Of a stretch of DNA of 64,000 nucleotides, positions 1 to 8,610 are shown in pieces. This stretch comes from JBDHWG01 sp046328505 (GTDB lineage Bacteria; Chloroflexota; Anaerolineae; Epilineales; JAHCIE01), in NCBI GenBank assembly GCA_046328505.1, contig JAXLWL010000003.1, forward strand, positions 1,178,001-1,242,000. Reading direction: 5' to 3'. A program made the translations under genes and the position numbers. Numbering within the stretch: the stretch's first letter is position 1; each line of letters begins with the position of its first letter. The notes under the pieces were generated by a model. That model was given only the letters and a program-made list of their open reading frames with translations, made no database searches and was not told the DNA's origin.

Positions 1-22
1 GCCACCGCGCGCAAGGCGCCGC

Positions 23-51
23 TTGTCTCCCCGGCGAGTCCCGGCTATGCT
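23..51 (+). promoter_or_regulatory. candidate sigma-70-type promoter for archease-rtcB
   Basis: TTGTCT at 23-28 and TATGCT at 46-51 are separated by 17 bases and lie 40 bases before the archease start. Read by eye only; the -10 box matches consensus at four or five positions. Confidence 0.35.
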
Positions 52-90
52 TGTAGCACGCGGCGTAGAGCCTGCGGGTGAGGAGCGCCT

Positions 91-501
91 GTGTACGAGA
101 CCTTCGAGCATACCGCCGACGTGGGGCTGCGCGTCATCGCGCCCGACCTCGACACCCTGTTCGCGGAGGCGGGCGAGGCGCTCTTCTCGCTTATCGTGGA
201 GGACCTGGCGGACGTGGAGGCACACGAGGTCGTGACCATCCACATCGACGGCGGCGACCTGCCCTTCCTCCTGTTCGACTGGCTGAACGAGCTGCTCTAC
301 CGCTTCGACGGCGAGCATCGGCTGTTTGCCCGCTTCCGCGCCCACGTTGGCCCGACCGGCGTGGACGGCGAAGGCTGGGGCGAGACGTGGGATCGCGAGC
401 GGCACGCCCTCGACCACGAGGTCAAGGCCATCACCTATCACGGCCTGCGCGTCGAGCCAACGGCGGATGGCTGGCTCGCCGAGGTGATCGTGGATATTTA
501 G
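91..501 (+). CDS. archease, RtcB-activating protein
   Basis: A 136-residue protein of normal archease length. The N-terminus (YETFEHTADVGLRV) and the end (KAITYHGLRVE...VIVDI) are the family's conserved blocks, with acidic residues that bind metal in characterised archeases. Archease helps the RNA ligase RtcB to be guanylylated and to turn over more than once in tRNA and broken-RNA ligation. The GTG start is chosen because GAGGAGCG lies just upstream. rtcB follows 147 bases later on the same strand, the classical archease-RtcB pairing, although a palindromic repeat has entered the gap. Confidence 0.92.
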   Translation: MYETFEHTADVGLRVIAPDLDTLFAEAGEALFSLIVEDLADVEAHEVVTIHIDGGDLPFLLFDWLNELLYRFDGEHRLFARFRAHVGPTGVDGEGWGETWDRERHALDHEVKAITYHGLRVEPTADGWLAEVIVDI

Positions 502-508
502 CGCTGAC

Positions 509-630
509 TGTCACTGCGAGCGCAGCGAAGCAGTCCCCCGCTCTTTTGAAAGACGGGCTGGCGCGGGAACACGCTCCTCTCGCCAATCGTGAGATTGCTT
601 CGTCGCGCTGTCGCGCTCCTCGCAATGACG
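509..630. repeat. R1 palindromic repeat between archease and rtcB
   Basis: Left arm GTCACTGCGAGC...GAAGCAGTC and inverted right arm GAGATTGCTTC...CGCAATGAC flank about 60 variable bases. It fills nearly the whole gap between the two genes and ends about 20 bases before the rtcB start, so it would be transcribed as a double hairpin in the operon mRNA. Confidence 0.8.
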
Positions 631-648
631 GGAGCGAGGGGGATTCCG

Positions 649-3636
649 ATGTCTGACAAGGGTTACAGCGGGCCGCTGGAGAAAGTCAACGACACCCTGT
701 GGCGCATCCCGAAGCGCTACAAGGCGGGGATGCGCGTCGACGGCCTGATCTATGCCAGCCGCGAGCTGATGGAGCATCTCAAGGCGGACCAGGCGCCGGA
801 GCAGGTCGCCAACGTCGCGCACCTGCCAGGCATCCAGGTCGCCAGCCTCGCCATGCCCGACATCCACTGGGGCTATGGCTTCCCCATCGGCGGCGTCGCG
901 GCGACGGACCCCGAGGAAGGCGGCGTCATCTCCCCCGGCGGGGTAGGCTACGATATCAATTGCCTCGCCGGCGACGCGCGCATCCTGCATGCCCACGGCT
1001 ACACGCGACCCATCGCGGAAATGTCCGCGGCGTGGCGAGACGCGCGCCTGGCTTGCTACAACTTGAGCGAGCCCCGACGCGGCGCGACAGACGTCGCCTT
1101 ATGGTTCGGCCAGCCACCGCGTGCTCGCGTCCTTCGCGCTGTGACCGAGACCGGGGACGAGCTTCGCGCCACGGCGGACCATCCCTTCTGGACACCCGAC
1201 GGTATGCGCCCGCTTGGCGAGTTGCGGCCCGGCGACCGTATAGCACTGGCGCCGTTCCAGGGCGTCCCGTACGAGCTGCCCTCCGAGGATATCATCGTTT
1301 CTGAAGACAACATGCGCGCACTGCTGACATCACTCGGCAAGGAGGGCGGCAACGCAATTGGGCAGGTGCTGACCTACCTCAAGGCACGCGGGCTGCTGCC
1401 GCTGCGCGCCTCATCGCCCGCGCTGCCGAACCTCCTGAAAGTCCTGGGCTTCGTCTTCGGCGATGGGACGCTGCGCTTCGAGAACGGGAACGGCAAGGGC
1501 ATTGTTGCGTTCTACGGCGCAGCCGCCGACCTCGAAGCCATTCGCGCCGACATCATGGCCCTGGGCGTGACCCCGTCGCGCGTTTACACACGCCGACGCC
1601 GCCACCATATCCAGACACAGTATGCCGCGTACGAGTTCGAGCGCGTGGAATGCCACTTCAAGGTCGTCAGTACTGGCTTCGCGGCGCTCCTCGCCTGCCT
1701 TGGCGCGCCTGTCGGCAACAAGGCGCAACAGGCCTACGACCTCCCGGCCTGGCTGGATGCAGCGCCCCTGTGGCACCGGCGGCTGTTCCTGGCTGCGCTG
1801 TTTGGCGCCGAGCTGACCTCGCCGGCGACTATCACCGGCCACGAGGCCACGCTGGCCGCGCCGGTACTCTCCATGAACAAGCGCGCGCCGGTTACCGAGA
1901 GCGGGCGCGCGTTCCTGGCGCATGTCGCGCGCTGGCTCGCCGACTTCGGTGTGGAAACCCAGGCGATTGCCGCGCGTGACGAAGGCGAGGGACGGGACGG
2001 AGAGCGCGTGGTGCGCCTGCGCCTCGTCCTCTCTTCCACCCCCACCAGCCTGATCGCGCTCTGGAGCCGCGTCGGCTTCGAGTACAACGAGCGGCGCGCG
2101 GGGCTGGCGGCCCTCGCCGTGCAGTACCTCAAGCGCAAGTCGTACTGGCTAGCCCAACGGGCAGCGGTGGCCGATGCGGCCGTGGGCATGGCCGAGCAGG
2201 GGATGCCGCGCCGGGACATCGTGAGTACGCTCGAAGGGCCTCTAGCCAACGAACGCTTCATCGAGCGCTCGCTGTACGAGGGCCGCGCGACGCACCCACG
2301 CATCGGCGATGCCTTTCCATCATTCGCGGATTTCTGCGCGGAGGTTGGTATCGGCGGCCTGAGTGGGATGGTGTGGGAGCGCGTCGCCTCGATTGAGCCG
2401 GTGGACGATGTGGACACGGTCTACGACTTCACCGTCGCGCACGCCGACCATAACTTCATCGCCAACGGCTTCGTCGTCTCCAATTGCGGGGTGCGGCTGG
2501 TGCGGACGAACTTGATGCAGGCGGACGTCGCGCCGCGCCTCAAGAAGCTCGTCAACCGCCTGTTCGAACAGATCCCCTCCGGCGTCGGCCGGTCGGGCAA
2601 GTACCGCTTCGAGCGCGGCGAGCTGCGCCACCTGATGGCCGACGGCGTGGGCTACCTCAAGGGCCGCGGCCTGGCGACGGACGCCGACATCGCTCACACC
2701 GAGGCCGGCGGGCGGCTCAGCGGCGCCGAGCCGAAGAACGTCAGCGACCGAGCCCTCGACCGCGGCGCGGAGCAGTGCGGGACGCTCGGCTCCGGGAACC
2801 ACTTCCTGGAGGTGCAGGTCGTCGAGGAGATCTTCGACGCCGAGGCGGCCGAGGCGATGGGGCTGCGCGAGGGCATGGTGTGCGTCATGATCCACTCCGG
2901 CTCGCGCGGCCTGGGCTACCAAGTGTGTGACGACGCCCTGCACGCCCTGCGAAACGCGCCGCAGAAGTACGGCATCGCCCTGCCCGACCAGCAGCTCGCC
3001 TGCGCGCCGGCCCACAGCCCCGAGGGACGGCACTACATCGGGGCGATGCGCGCCGCGGCCAACTTCGCCTGGTGCAACCGCCAGCTTCTCATGTGGCAGA
3101 CGCGCGAAGTGTTCGCCGAGGTCTTCGGGCGCACGTGGGAGGCGCTCGACATGGCGCTCATCTACGACGTCGCCCACAACATCGCCAAGCTCGAAGAGCA
3201 CACCATCAACGGCCACGTGAAGCCGGTGTGGGTACACCGCAAGGGCGCGACGCGCGCCTTCCCGCCCGGCCACCCGGAGGTGCCCGAGGTCTACCAGGCG
3301 GTCGGCCAGCCGGTCATCATCCCCGGCGACATGGGGCGGGCGAGCTGGGTGCTCGTCGGGCAGCCTGGCAGCATGCAGCAGACGTTCGGGACGACGTGCC
3401 ACGGCGCGGGCCGCGCCATGAGCCGGACGGCGTCCGTGAAGCAGGCGCAGGGCCGCCGCATCGACGAGGAATTGGAGAAGGAGGGCGTCATCGCCCGGGC
3501 GCGTAGCTGGAAGGGGCTGGCCGAGGAGCAGCCGCTCGCCTACAAGAACGTCGACCAGGTCGTGGACGTCGTGCACCGCGCCGGCCTGTCGAAGGAAGTC
3601 GCCCGCATGCGCCCGATTGGGGTCATCAAAGGGTAA
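649..3636 (+). CDS. rtcB: RNA-splicing ligase RtcB, intein-containing precursor
   Basis: A 995-residue precursor; removal of the intein (residues 105-612) leaves 487 residues, the normal RtcB length. RtcB joins 2',3'-cyclic phosphate or 3'-phosphate RNA ends to 5'-OH ends using GTP and Mn2+. Visible signatures are GGVGYDIN before the intein and CGVRLVRTNL after it, LGSGNHFLEVQ, MIHSGSRGLG and HGAGRAMSR. The last contains the His (precursor residue 918) equivalent to the guanylylated His. The intein sits directly before the active-site Cys, so the enzyme can be active only after splicing. The ATG at 649 is preferred over an upstream in-frame ATG at 589, because the earlier codons lie in a palindromic repeat and a GAGGGGG ribosome-binding site precedes 649. 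Confidence 0.95.
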   Translation: MSDKGYSGPLEKVNDTLWRIPKRYKAGMRVDGLIYASRELMEHLKADQAPEQVANVAHLPGIQVASLAMPDIHWGYGFPIGGVAATDPEEGGVISPGGVGYDINCLAGDARILHAHGYTRPIAEMSAAWRDARLACYNLSEPRRGATDVALWFGQPPRARVLRAVTETGDELRATADHPFWTPDGMRPLGELRPGDRIALAPFQGVPYELPSEDIIVSEDNMRALLTSLGKEGGNAIGQVLTYLKARGLLPLRASSPALPNLLKVLGFVFGDGTLRFENGNGKGIVAFYGAAADLEAIRADIMALGVTPSRVYTRRRRHHIQTQYAAYEFERVECHFKVVSTGFAALLACLGAPVGNKAQQAYDLPAWLDAAPLWHRRLFLAALFGAELTSPATITGHEATLAAPVLSMNKRAPVTESGRAFLAHVARWLADFGVETQAIAARDEGEGRDGERVVRLRLVLSSTPTSLIALWSRVGFEYNERRAGLAALAVQYLKRKSYWLAQRAAVADAAVGMAEQGMPRRDIVSTLEGPLANERFIERSLYEGRATHPRIGDAFPSFADFCAEVGIGGLSGMVWERVASIEPVDDVDTVYDFTVAHADHNFIANGFVVSNCGVRLVRTNLMQADVAPRLKKLVNRLFEQIPSGVGRSGKYRFERGELRHLMADGVGYLKGRGLATDADIAHTEAGGRLSGAEPKNVSDRALDRGAEQCGTLGSGNHFLEVQVVEEIFDAEAAEAMGLREGMVCVMIHSGSRGLGYQVCDDALHALRNAPQKYGIALPDQQLACAPAHSPEGRHYIGAMRAAANFAWCNRQLLMWQTREVFAEVFGRTWEALDMALIYDVAHNIAKLEEHTINGHVKPVWVHRKGATRAFPPGHPEVPEVYQAVGQPVIIPGDMGRASWVLVGQPGSMQQTFGTTCHGAGRAMSRTASVKQAQGRRIDEELEKEGVIARARSWKGLAEEQPLAYKNVDQVVDVVHRAGLSKEVARMRPIGVIKG
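961..2484 (+). other. intein with LAGLIDADG homing endonuclease, inside RtcB
   Basis: The insert is 508 codons. It starts with Cys (CLAGDARIL, splicing block A) after GYDIN and ends FIANGFVVSN before the C-extein Cys. Block B is ATADHPFW with Thr175 and His178. The endonuclease motifs are LGFVFGDG (residues 266-273) and FLAALFGAE (about 380-388), giving acidic residues Asp272 and Glu388. The usual penultimate His is Ser here (residue 611). The C-extein +1 residue is the RtcB catalytic Cys, a site where inteins are known in archaeal RtcB. A two-motif endonuclease suggests it could still home. Confidence 0.93.
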
Positions 3637-3969
3637 GGTCCGCCGCGCGGCGCCCCTCCTGGGAAGGGAGTCTGTGGACCGCGGAGGCTTCGGACCGCGA
3701 GAGGCACGAAAGCCCGCGAAAGCCGCGAAAGGGATCACCCCACCGTACCTTCTCATATCAGATGGTAAAGCAAGGCGTGCATGAACAGCGTGTCGCCCTG
3801 AGCGAAGCGAAGGGCCCCCGTCAGTCCCCGGGATGCTTCGCCTTTGGCTCAGCATGACAGTATTGCCCTCTCATCCATGCACAGTCACCATCGCCAACTG
3901 GTATCAGGCTTTCCCGTCCCGTTCCGTGTGTTCCGTGTGCTCCGTGGTCGGTCTCTTGGGAAACATACC
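3637..3969. other. intergenic region without a gene
   Basis: The 333 bases contain repeated-looking fragments: a CGCGAAAG-rich stretch near 3695-3735, an R1-like hairpin at 3791-3860, and a TTCCGTGTG-rich stretch near 3920-3950 resembling dispersed fragments elsewhere in the window (45214-45241, 57560-57580). No convincing coding frame or RNA was seen. Confidence 0.5.
3791..3860. repeat. short R1-like inverted repeat
   Basis: TGTCGCCCTGAGCGAAGCGAAG pairs imperfectly with CTTCGCCTTTGGCTCAGCATGACA. It belongs to the shorter GTCATGCTGAGC variant of the R1 family also seen at 14268, 51539 and 58554. Confidence 0.6.
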
Positions 3970-4332
3970 ATGACAGAGTCTTTCAATCGTCTCGCCGCTG
4001 CTCTGAACTCCCCGCCCGATGGCCGCTGCCCGGACGGATGCGACGTCACCCGCGCCCTCTTCCCGGCCGCGATCGAGCGCGAACTGGACGGCCTGCCGCC
4101 GGACCGCGACTTCTACGCGCGGCTGGAGGCATGCTCGGCGTGCGCCGCCGAGTACATCGCCGCGCTCGACCTGGCCTTCGCCCTCGACGAGTCACCGCCC
4201 CACGCGAAGGATGCCCCGCCCCTGCGCCCGCCGACCACACTGCGCTTCCGCCGTAGCGACGACGAGGACCAGCCCGCGCGCCGCGTCGCCGAAGAGCCGG
4301 CGGAGTACGAGGACAGCGACGAAGAGCATTGA
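3970..4332 (+). CDS. small hypothetical protein with CxxC zinc-finger-like motif
   Basis: A 120-residue soluble protein. The segment RLEACSACAAEYIAAL resembles the HLxxCxxC core of anti-sigma-type zinc fingers, but the His is replaced by Arg. Two further Cys occur at CPDGCD. The tail is strongly acidic and low-complexity (EEPAEYEDSDEEH). There is no membrane segment, so a classical anti-sigma role is doubtful. The ATG at 3970 was chosen because upstream in-frame codons fall in repeat sequence. Its stop overlaps the -35 box proposed for hsdR. Function unknown. Confidence 0.55.
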   Translation: MTESFNRLAAALNSPPDGRCPDGCDVTRALFPAAIERELDGLPPDRDFYARLEACSACAAEYIAALDLAFALDESPPHAKDAPPLRPPTTLRFRRSDDEDQPARRVAEEPAEYEDSDEEH

Positions 4333-4357
4333 CTCTTACGCATAGCGGGTCTATGAT
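4329..4357 (+). promoter_or_regulatory. candidate promoter for hsdR
   Basis: TTGACT (4329-4334), 17-base spacer, TATGAT (4352-4357): a near-consensus sigma-70-type promoter overlapping the stop codon of the preceding gene. It leaves a leader of about 55 bases before hsdR. Confidence 0.55.
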
Positions 4358-4419
4358 TAGCAATGCACCCTGTCCCCAAGGGACGCTAATCGCACACATC
4401 CAGGGGAAGCAAGACCCGC

Positions 4420-6813
4420 GTGCCACCTCTCAACGAAGCGAACACCTGCCGCACATACGTCGTGCCGCGCCTCGTCGATGCCGGCTGGGACACCAACCCG
4501 CACTCCATTGACGAGCAATACTACTTCACCGCCGGCCAGATCCAGGTCGTCGGCCGTCACGCGCGCCACCTCCAGCGCAAGTTCGTGGACTACCTGCTGC
4601 GCTACACCCGCGACGTGCCTATCGCCGTTGTCGAGGCGAAGGCGGAGTACGCTGAGCCGGGCCGGGGCTTGCAGCAGGCCAAGGACTACGCCAGCCTCCT
4701 CGGCCTCAAGTTTGCCTACGCCACGAACGGGCGCGGCATCGTGGAGTTCGACTATCTCACCGGCACGGAACGCAACGTCGACACCTTCCCTACGCCCGAC
4801 GAGCTATGGCAGCGCCTCACAAACGGCGAAGGTCTGTACCACGACACGGCGCAGCGCTTCCTGACGCCCGGCTACTACGACGGCTCCCGTACCCCGCGCT
4901 ACTATCAGCAGATCGCCATCAATGCCGCCCTCAAGGCCATCCTTAGCGGGCAGAAGCGCGTCCTGCTGACGATGGCGACGGGAACGGGCAAGACCCTCAT
5001 GGCGTTCCAGATATGCTATCGCTTGTGGAACGCGCGCTGGAATCGCGCCAACGAGTACCGCCGCCCGCGCATCCTGTTCCTTGCCGACCGCAACAAGCTC
5101 GTGGATGACCCCAAGGACAAGGATTTCGCGCCGTTCGGCGACGCACGTTACAAAATCGAGAATGGCGTCGCCGTCAAGAGCCGCGAGATGTACTTCGCCA
5201 CCTACCAGGCCATCGCCAAGGACGAGAACCGCCCCGGCCTCTACCGCGAGTACGCGCCCGACTTCTTCGACCTCATCCTCGTGGATGAGTGCCACCGGGG
5301 CAGCGCGCGGGATGACAGCAACTGGCGCGAAATTCTCGATTACTTCGAGCCGGCCTACAAGCTCGGCATGACGGCCACGCCCTTGCGCGAAGACAACGTC
5401 GACACATACAATTATTTCGGCAACCCGGTCTACCAGTACAGCCTCAAGCAGGGCATCGAGGACGGCTTCCTCGCCCCCTACCGCGTCCACCGCGTCCTGA
5501 CCTCGGCCGATGCCTTCGGCTGGCAGCCCGCGGCCGGCGAGCGTGACCGCTATTTGCGCGAGATTCCAGGACGCGAATACACCACCGCCGACTTCGACCG
5601 CGTCATCGTCCTGGACGCCCGCACCAGGGCCATCGCCCGCCACCTGTCGGACTTCCTGCGCCAGGGCGACCGCTTCGCCAAGACGATCATCTTCTGCGTC
5701 GACCAGGAGCACGCGTTGCTGATGCGCCAGGCGCTCACCAACGAGAACACCGACATCACCCGGCAATACCCCGACTATGTCGTGCGCATCACCGCGGACG
5801 AAGGCGACCGGGGCATGGGCTTTCTCTCGACGTTCCAGGACCCAGAGAAGAGCATCCCGGCCATCGTCACGACCTCGAAGCTTCTCACCACTGGCGTCGA
5901 CGTCCCGACCTGCCAGAACGTCGTCCTGGTCCGAACCATCAACTCTATGACCGAGTTCAAGCAGATTATCGGCCGTGGCACTCGCGTGAACGACGACTAC
6001 GGCAAGCTCTACTTCAACATCATCGACTACACCGGCAGCGCCACGCGCCTGTTCGCCGACCCCGAGTTCGACGGCTACCCGCCCTTCATCGGCGAGCAGA
6101 CGATGGACGAGACAGGCGGCATTATCCCCGGCTCCGAGACGGTCATCACCCCTGACGGCGACGGCGCCGCGAGCGCCGACGAGACGACGGGCAGCGTGAC
6201 ACCTATCGTGAGCGAGGGCAGCGCCGACGGCGACGCACAGCCGCGCAAATACTACGTCGACGGCGGCGCCGTCGAAATCATCGCCGACGCCGTCTACACC
6301 CTCGACGCCCATGGCCACCGCCTCCGCGCCATCTCCCTCAGCGACTACACCGCCGAGAGCGTCCGCACCCTCACCCGCTCCGCCTCCGAGCTGCACGAGC
6401 TCTGGCTGGACCACGACCGCCGCGACACCCTGCTCGCCGCCCTGGCCGAACGCGGCATCGACCCCGACGAGCTTGCCGCCCAGCTTCAGCAGCCCGACGC
6501 CGATGCCTTCGACCTGCTGGCCCACCTGGCGTTTGCCGCGCCGATCCAGACGCGCCGCCAGCGCGCCGACCGCGTCCGCCGCGAGCAGGCCGCCTTCTTC
6601 GCCCACTACGCGCCCGAAGCGCGCGAAATCCTGGGTGAGATGCTGGACAAGTACGCCGACCACGGCCTGTCGCAGCTCGCCCTGCCCGGCGTCCTCAACC
6701 TCCCGCCCATCTCCACTCACGGCAACGTCATGGAGATCGCCGGCAAGTTCGGCGGCCCACAGCAACTGCGTGAGGCGGTCCAGAATCTAGAATCGCTTCT
6801 GTACGCGGCATGA
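4420..6813 (+). CDS. hsdR: type I restriction enzyme R subunit (EcoEI-like)
   Basis: A 797-residue ATP-dependent translocase/nuclease subunit. In order it shows a PD-(D/E)xK nuclease (Asp57, Glu72, Lys74 in VEAKAEY), Walker A TGTGKT (187-192), DECH box (289-292), motif III TAT (318-320), motif VI QIIGRGTR (515-522) and a C-terminal region like the EcoEI R family tail. This is complete for the shorter, EcoEI-type R subunits. The GTG start has AGGGGAAG 10 bases upstream. Together with HsdM and HsdS it would cut DNA lacking methylation at the site set by HsdS. The M subunit gene downstream is frameshifted as read, so restriction without protective methylation would be harmful unless M is actually intact. 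Confidence 0.93.
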   Translation: MPPLNEANTCRTYVVPRLVDAGWDTNPHSIDEQYYFTAGQIQVVGRHARHLQRKFVDYLLRYTRDVPIAVVEAKAEYAEPGRGLQQAKDYASLLGLKFAYATNGRGIVEFDYLTGTERNVDTFPTPDELWQRLTNGEGLYHDTAQRFLTPGYYDGSRTPRYYQQIAINAALKAILSGQKRVLLTMATGTGKTLMAFQICYRLWNARWNRANEYRRPRILFLADRNKLVDDPKDKDFAPFGDARYKIENGVAVKSREMYFATYQAIAKDENRPGLYREYAPDFFDLILVDECHRGSARDDSNWREILDYFEPAYKLGMTATPLREDNVDTYNYFGNPVYQYSLKQGIEDGFLAPYRVHRVLTSADAFGWQPAAGERDRYLREIPGREYTTADFDRVIVLDARTRAIARHLSDFLRQGDRFAKTIIFCVDQEHALLMRQALTNENTDITRQYPDYVVRITADEGDRGMGFLSTFQDPEKSIPAIVTTSKLLTTGVDVPTCQNVVLVRTINSMTEFKQIIGRGTRVNDDYGKLYFNIIDYTGSATRLFADPEFDGYPPFIGEQTMDETGGIIPGSETVITPDGDGAASADETTGSVTPIVSEGSADGDAQPRKYYVDGGAVEIIADAVYTLDAHGHRLRAISLSDYTAESVRTLTRSASELHELWLDHDRRDTLLAALAERGIDPDELAAQLQQPDADAFDLLAHLAFAAPIQTRRQRADRVRREQAAFFAHYAPEAREILGEMLDKYADHGLSQLALPGVLNLPPISTHGNVMEIAGKFGGPQQLREAVQNLESLLYAA

Positions 6814-6825
6814 GCGGAGGTATCG

Positions 6826-6964
6826 CCGGCCGAGGCCGCCGAATGGAATTCGGCGTCTGGCACGGTAAAGCCTGCTCAAGCAGGCTGGCTAAACTAAATT
6901 ATCCCTAGCCTGCCTCGGCAGGCTTGACGATAGCAGGCTCAGAATTCCATTCTGAGCCGCCGCT
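6826..6964. repeat. palindromic repeat block R4 between hsdR and hsdM
   Basis: It contains GCCTGCTCAAGCAGGC, GCCTGCCTCGGCAGGC and GGCTCAGAATTCCATTCTGAGCC, three nested inverted repeats within 140 bases. No coding potential. It would form several hairpins between the restriction and modification genes and could limit read-through. Confidence 0.65.
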
Positions 6965-6988
6965 GACACAATCTAGACGAGAGACCCT

Positions 6989-8610
6989 ATGCCCCGTTCC
7001 CGCAAGAGTGACACCCAACCCACCCTGATTGACGTCTCCTCCCCTCTCCCCGTGGGAGAGGGCCAGGGTGAGGGTCTTCCGGCCCGCCGCGCCCAGGCTC
7101 CGGTGACCACGGCGCAGCGCCTCGGCAGCGTCGTCAAGTCCGCCCGCGACATCATGCGCAAGGACAAGGGCCTCAACGGCGACCTCGACCGCCTGCCCAT
7201 GCTCACCTGGATCATGTTCCTCAAGTTCCTCGACGACATGGAGCAGGTGCGCGAGACCGAGGCCGTCCTGGGCGGGCGGCGCTTCCGCCCCGCTATCGAG
7301 CCGCCCTACCGCTGGCGCGACTGGGCCACCCGCGAGGACGGCATCACCGGACCGGAGCTGATCGCCTTCATCAACAACGAGAAGACGACGCGCCCCGACG
7401 GCACGGAAGGCGCGGGCCTGTTCGCCTACCTGCGCGGCCTCCAGGGCGCCGACGGCGGCGACCGCCGCGACGTCATCCGCACCGTGTTCCAGGGCGTCGT
7501 CAACCGCATGATCAACGGCTACCTCCTGCGCGACGTCATCAACAAGGTCAACGCCATCCACTTCACGTCGAGCGAGGAAATCCACACCCTCGGCCACCTC
7601 TACGAGTCGATGCTCAAGGAGATGCGCGACGCCGCCGGCGACTCCGGCGAGTTCTACACGCCGCGCGCCGTCGTCCGCTTCATGGTCGAAGTCACGGACC
7701 CGCGCCTGGGCGAGGCCGTCCTCGACCCGGCCTGCGGCACCGGCGGCTTCCTGGTCGAGGCGTTCACCCACCTGGAAAAGCAGGCGCGCACGCTCCAGGA
7801 GCGCGAGACTCTCCAGGCGCGCAGCATCTACGGCGGCGAGGCCAAGTCTTTGCCGTACATGCTGGCCGAGATGAACCTCCTGCTCCACGGCCTGGAGTCG
7901 CCGCGCATCGACCCCGGCAACAGCCTGCGCGTCCGCCTCACTGACATCGGCGACCGGGACCGCGTGGACGTCATCCTCACCAACCCGCCCTTCGGCGGCG
8001 AGGAGGAGCCGGGCATCCAGGGCAACTTCCGCCGGACAAGCAGACCGCCGAGACGGCGCTGCTGTTCCTCCAGCTCATCATGCGCAAGCTGCGCCGCCAT
8101 CCGAAGCCGGGCCGCGCCGGCGTCGTCGTCCCCAACGGGACGCTGTTCGGCGACGGCGTCGCGGCGCGCATCAAGGAGGAACTGCTCAAGGAGTTCAACC
8201 TCCACACCGTCGTCCGCCTGCCCAACGGCGTCTTCGCCCCGTACACCAGCATCCCCGCCAACATCCTGTTCTTCGACCGCAGCGGCCCGACGGAGGACGT
8301 GTGGTACTACGAGCAGCCGCTGCCAGAGGGGCGCAAGAACTACACCAAGACCCAGCCGATGCAGTTCGAGGAGTTCGCCGACGCCATCGCCTGGTGGGGG
8401 AACCGTGCCGAGAACGAGCGCGCCTGGCGCGTGCCCGCCGCCCAGATTCTCGCCAACGGCTGCAACCTGGACATCAAGAACCCCAACGCGCGCCAGGACT
8501 TCGAGCACTTGCCGCCGCAGCAGCTCGCCGACGACATTCTGCGAAAAGAGGCCCGCATCGCCGAGCTGATGCGGGAGATCACGAACTTGTTGCAGGGGGT
8601 GGCGCAGTGA
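6989..8610 (+). pseudogene. hsdM: type I methyltransferase subunit HsdM, single frameshift
   Basis: It methylates adenine in the type I recognition site using SAM. The first part, to about 8029, has the N-terminal helical domain, the SAM motif DPACGTGGF and the catalytic NPPF. The remainder is in the next frame from about 8029 and continues NFPPDKQTAETALLFLQ...VVVPNGTLFGDG to 8610. Reading TTCCCG instead of TTCCG at 8027-8031 restores one frame, so exactly one C appears to be missing. The ATG at 6989 is preceded by a weak GAGAG. Codons 18-30 come from a palindromic repeat, and a GTG at 7102 is an alternative start just before the conserved region. The stop overlaps the hsdS start in GTGA. It may be a true lesion or an assembly error. 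Confidence 0.88.
7041..7076. repeat. R2 palindromic repeat inside the hsdM 5' coding region
   Basis: CCCTCTCCCCGTGGGAGAGG followed by GGTGAGGGTC is the same repeat as at 10006, 15618, 22250, 36959, 40458 and 43901. Here it is read in frame as part of the HsdM N-terminus (SPLPVGEGQGEG). Confidence 0.75.

Noticed and set aside
589..648. Upstream start for RtcB at 589
   Set aside because: The 20 extra codons are the right arm of an R1 repeat; the ATG at 649 has a better ribosome-binding site and family homology begins there.
2320..3855. 511-codon minus-strand frame over rtcB
   Set aside because: Antisense of the RtcB C-extein, which is clearly coding on the plus strand.
4804..6765. 653-codon minus-strand frame opposite hsdR
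   Set aside because: Antisense shadow of a GC-rich gene; HsdR motifs are certain on the plus strand.
8021..8040. hsdM break as a slippage-type phase-variation tract
   Set aside because: Only a CC run lies at the break; no homopolymer or short tandem repeat long enough for frequent slippage.
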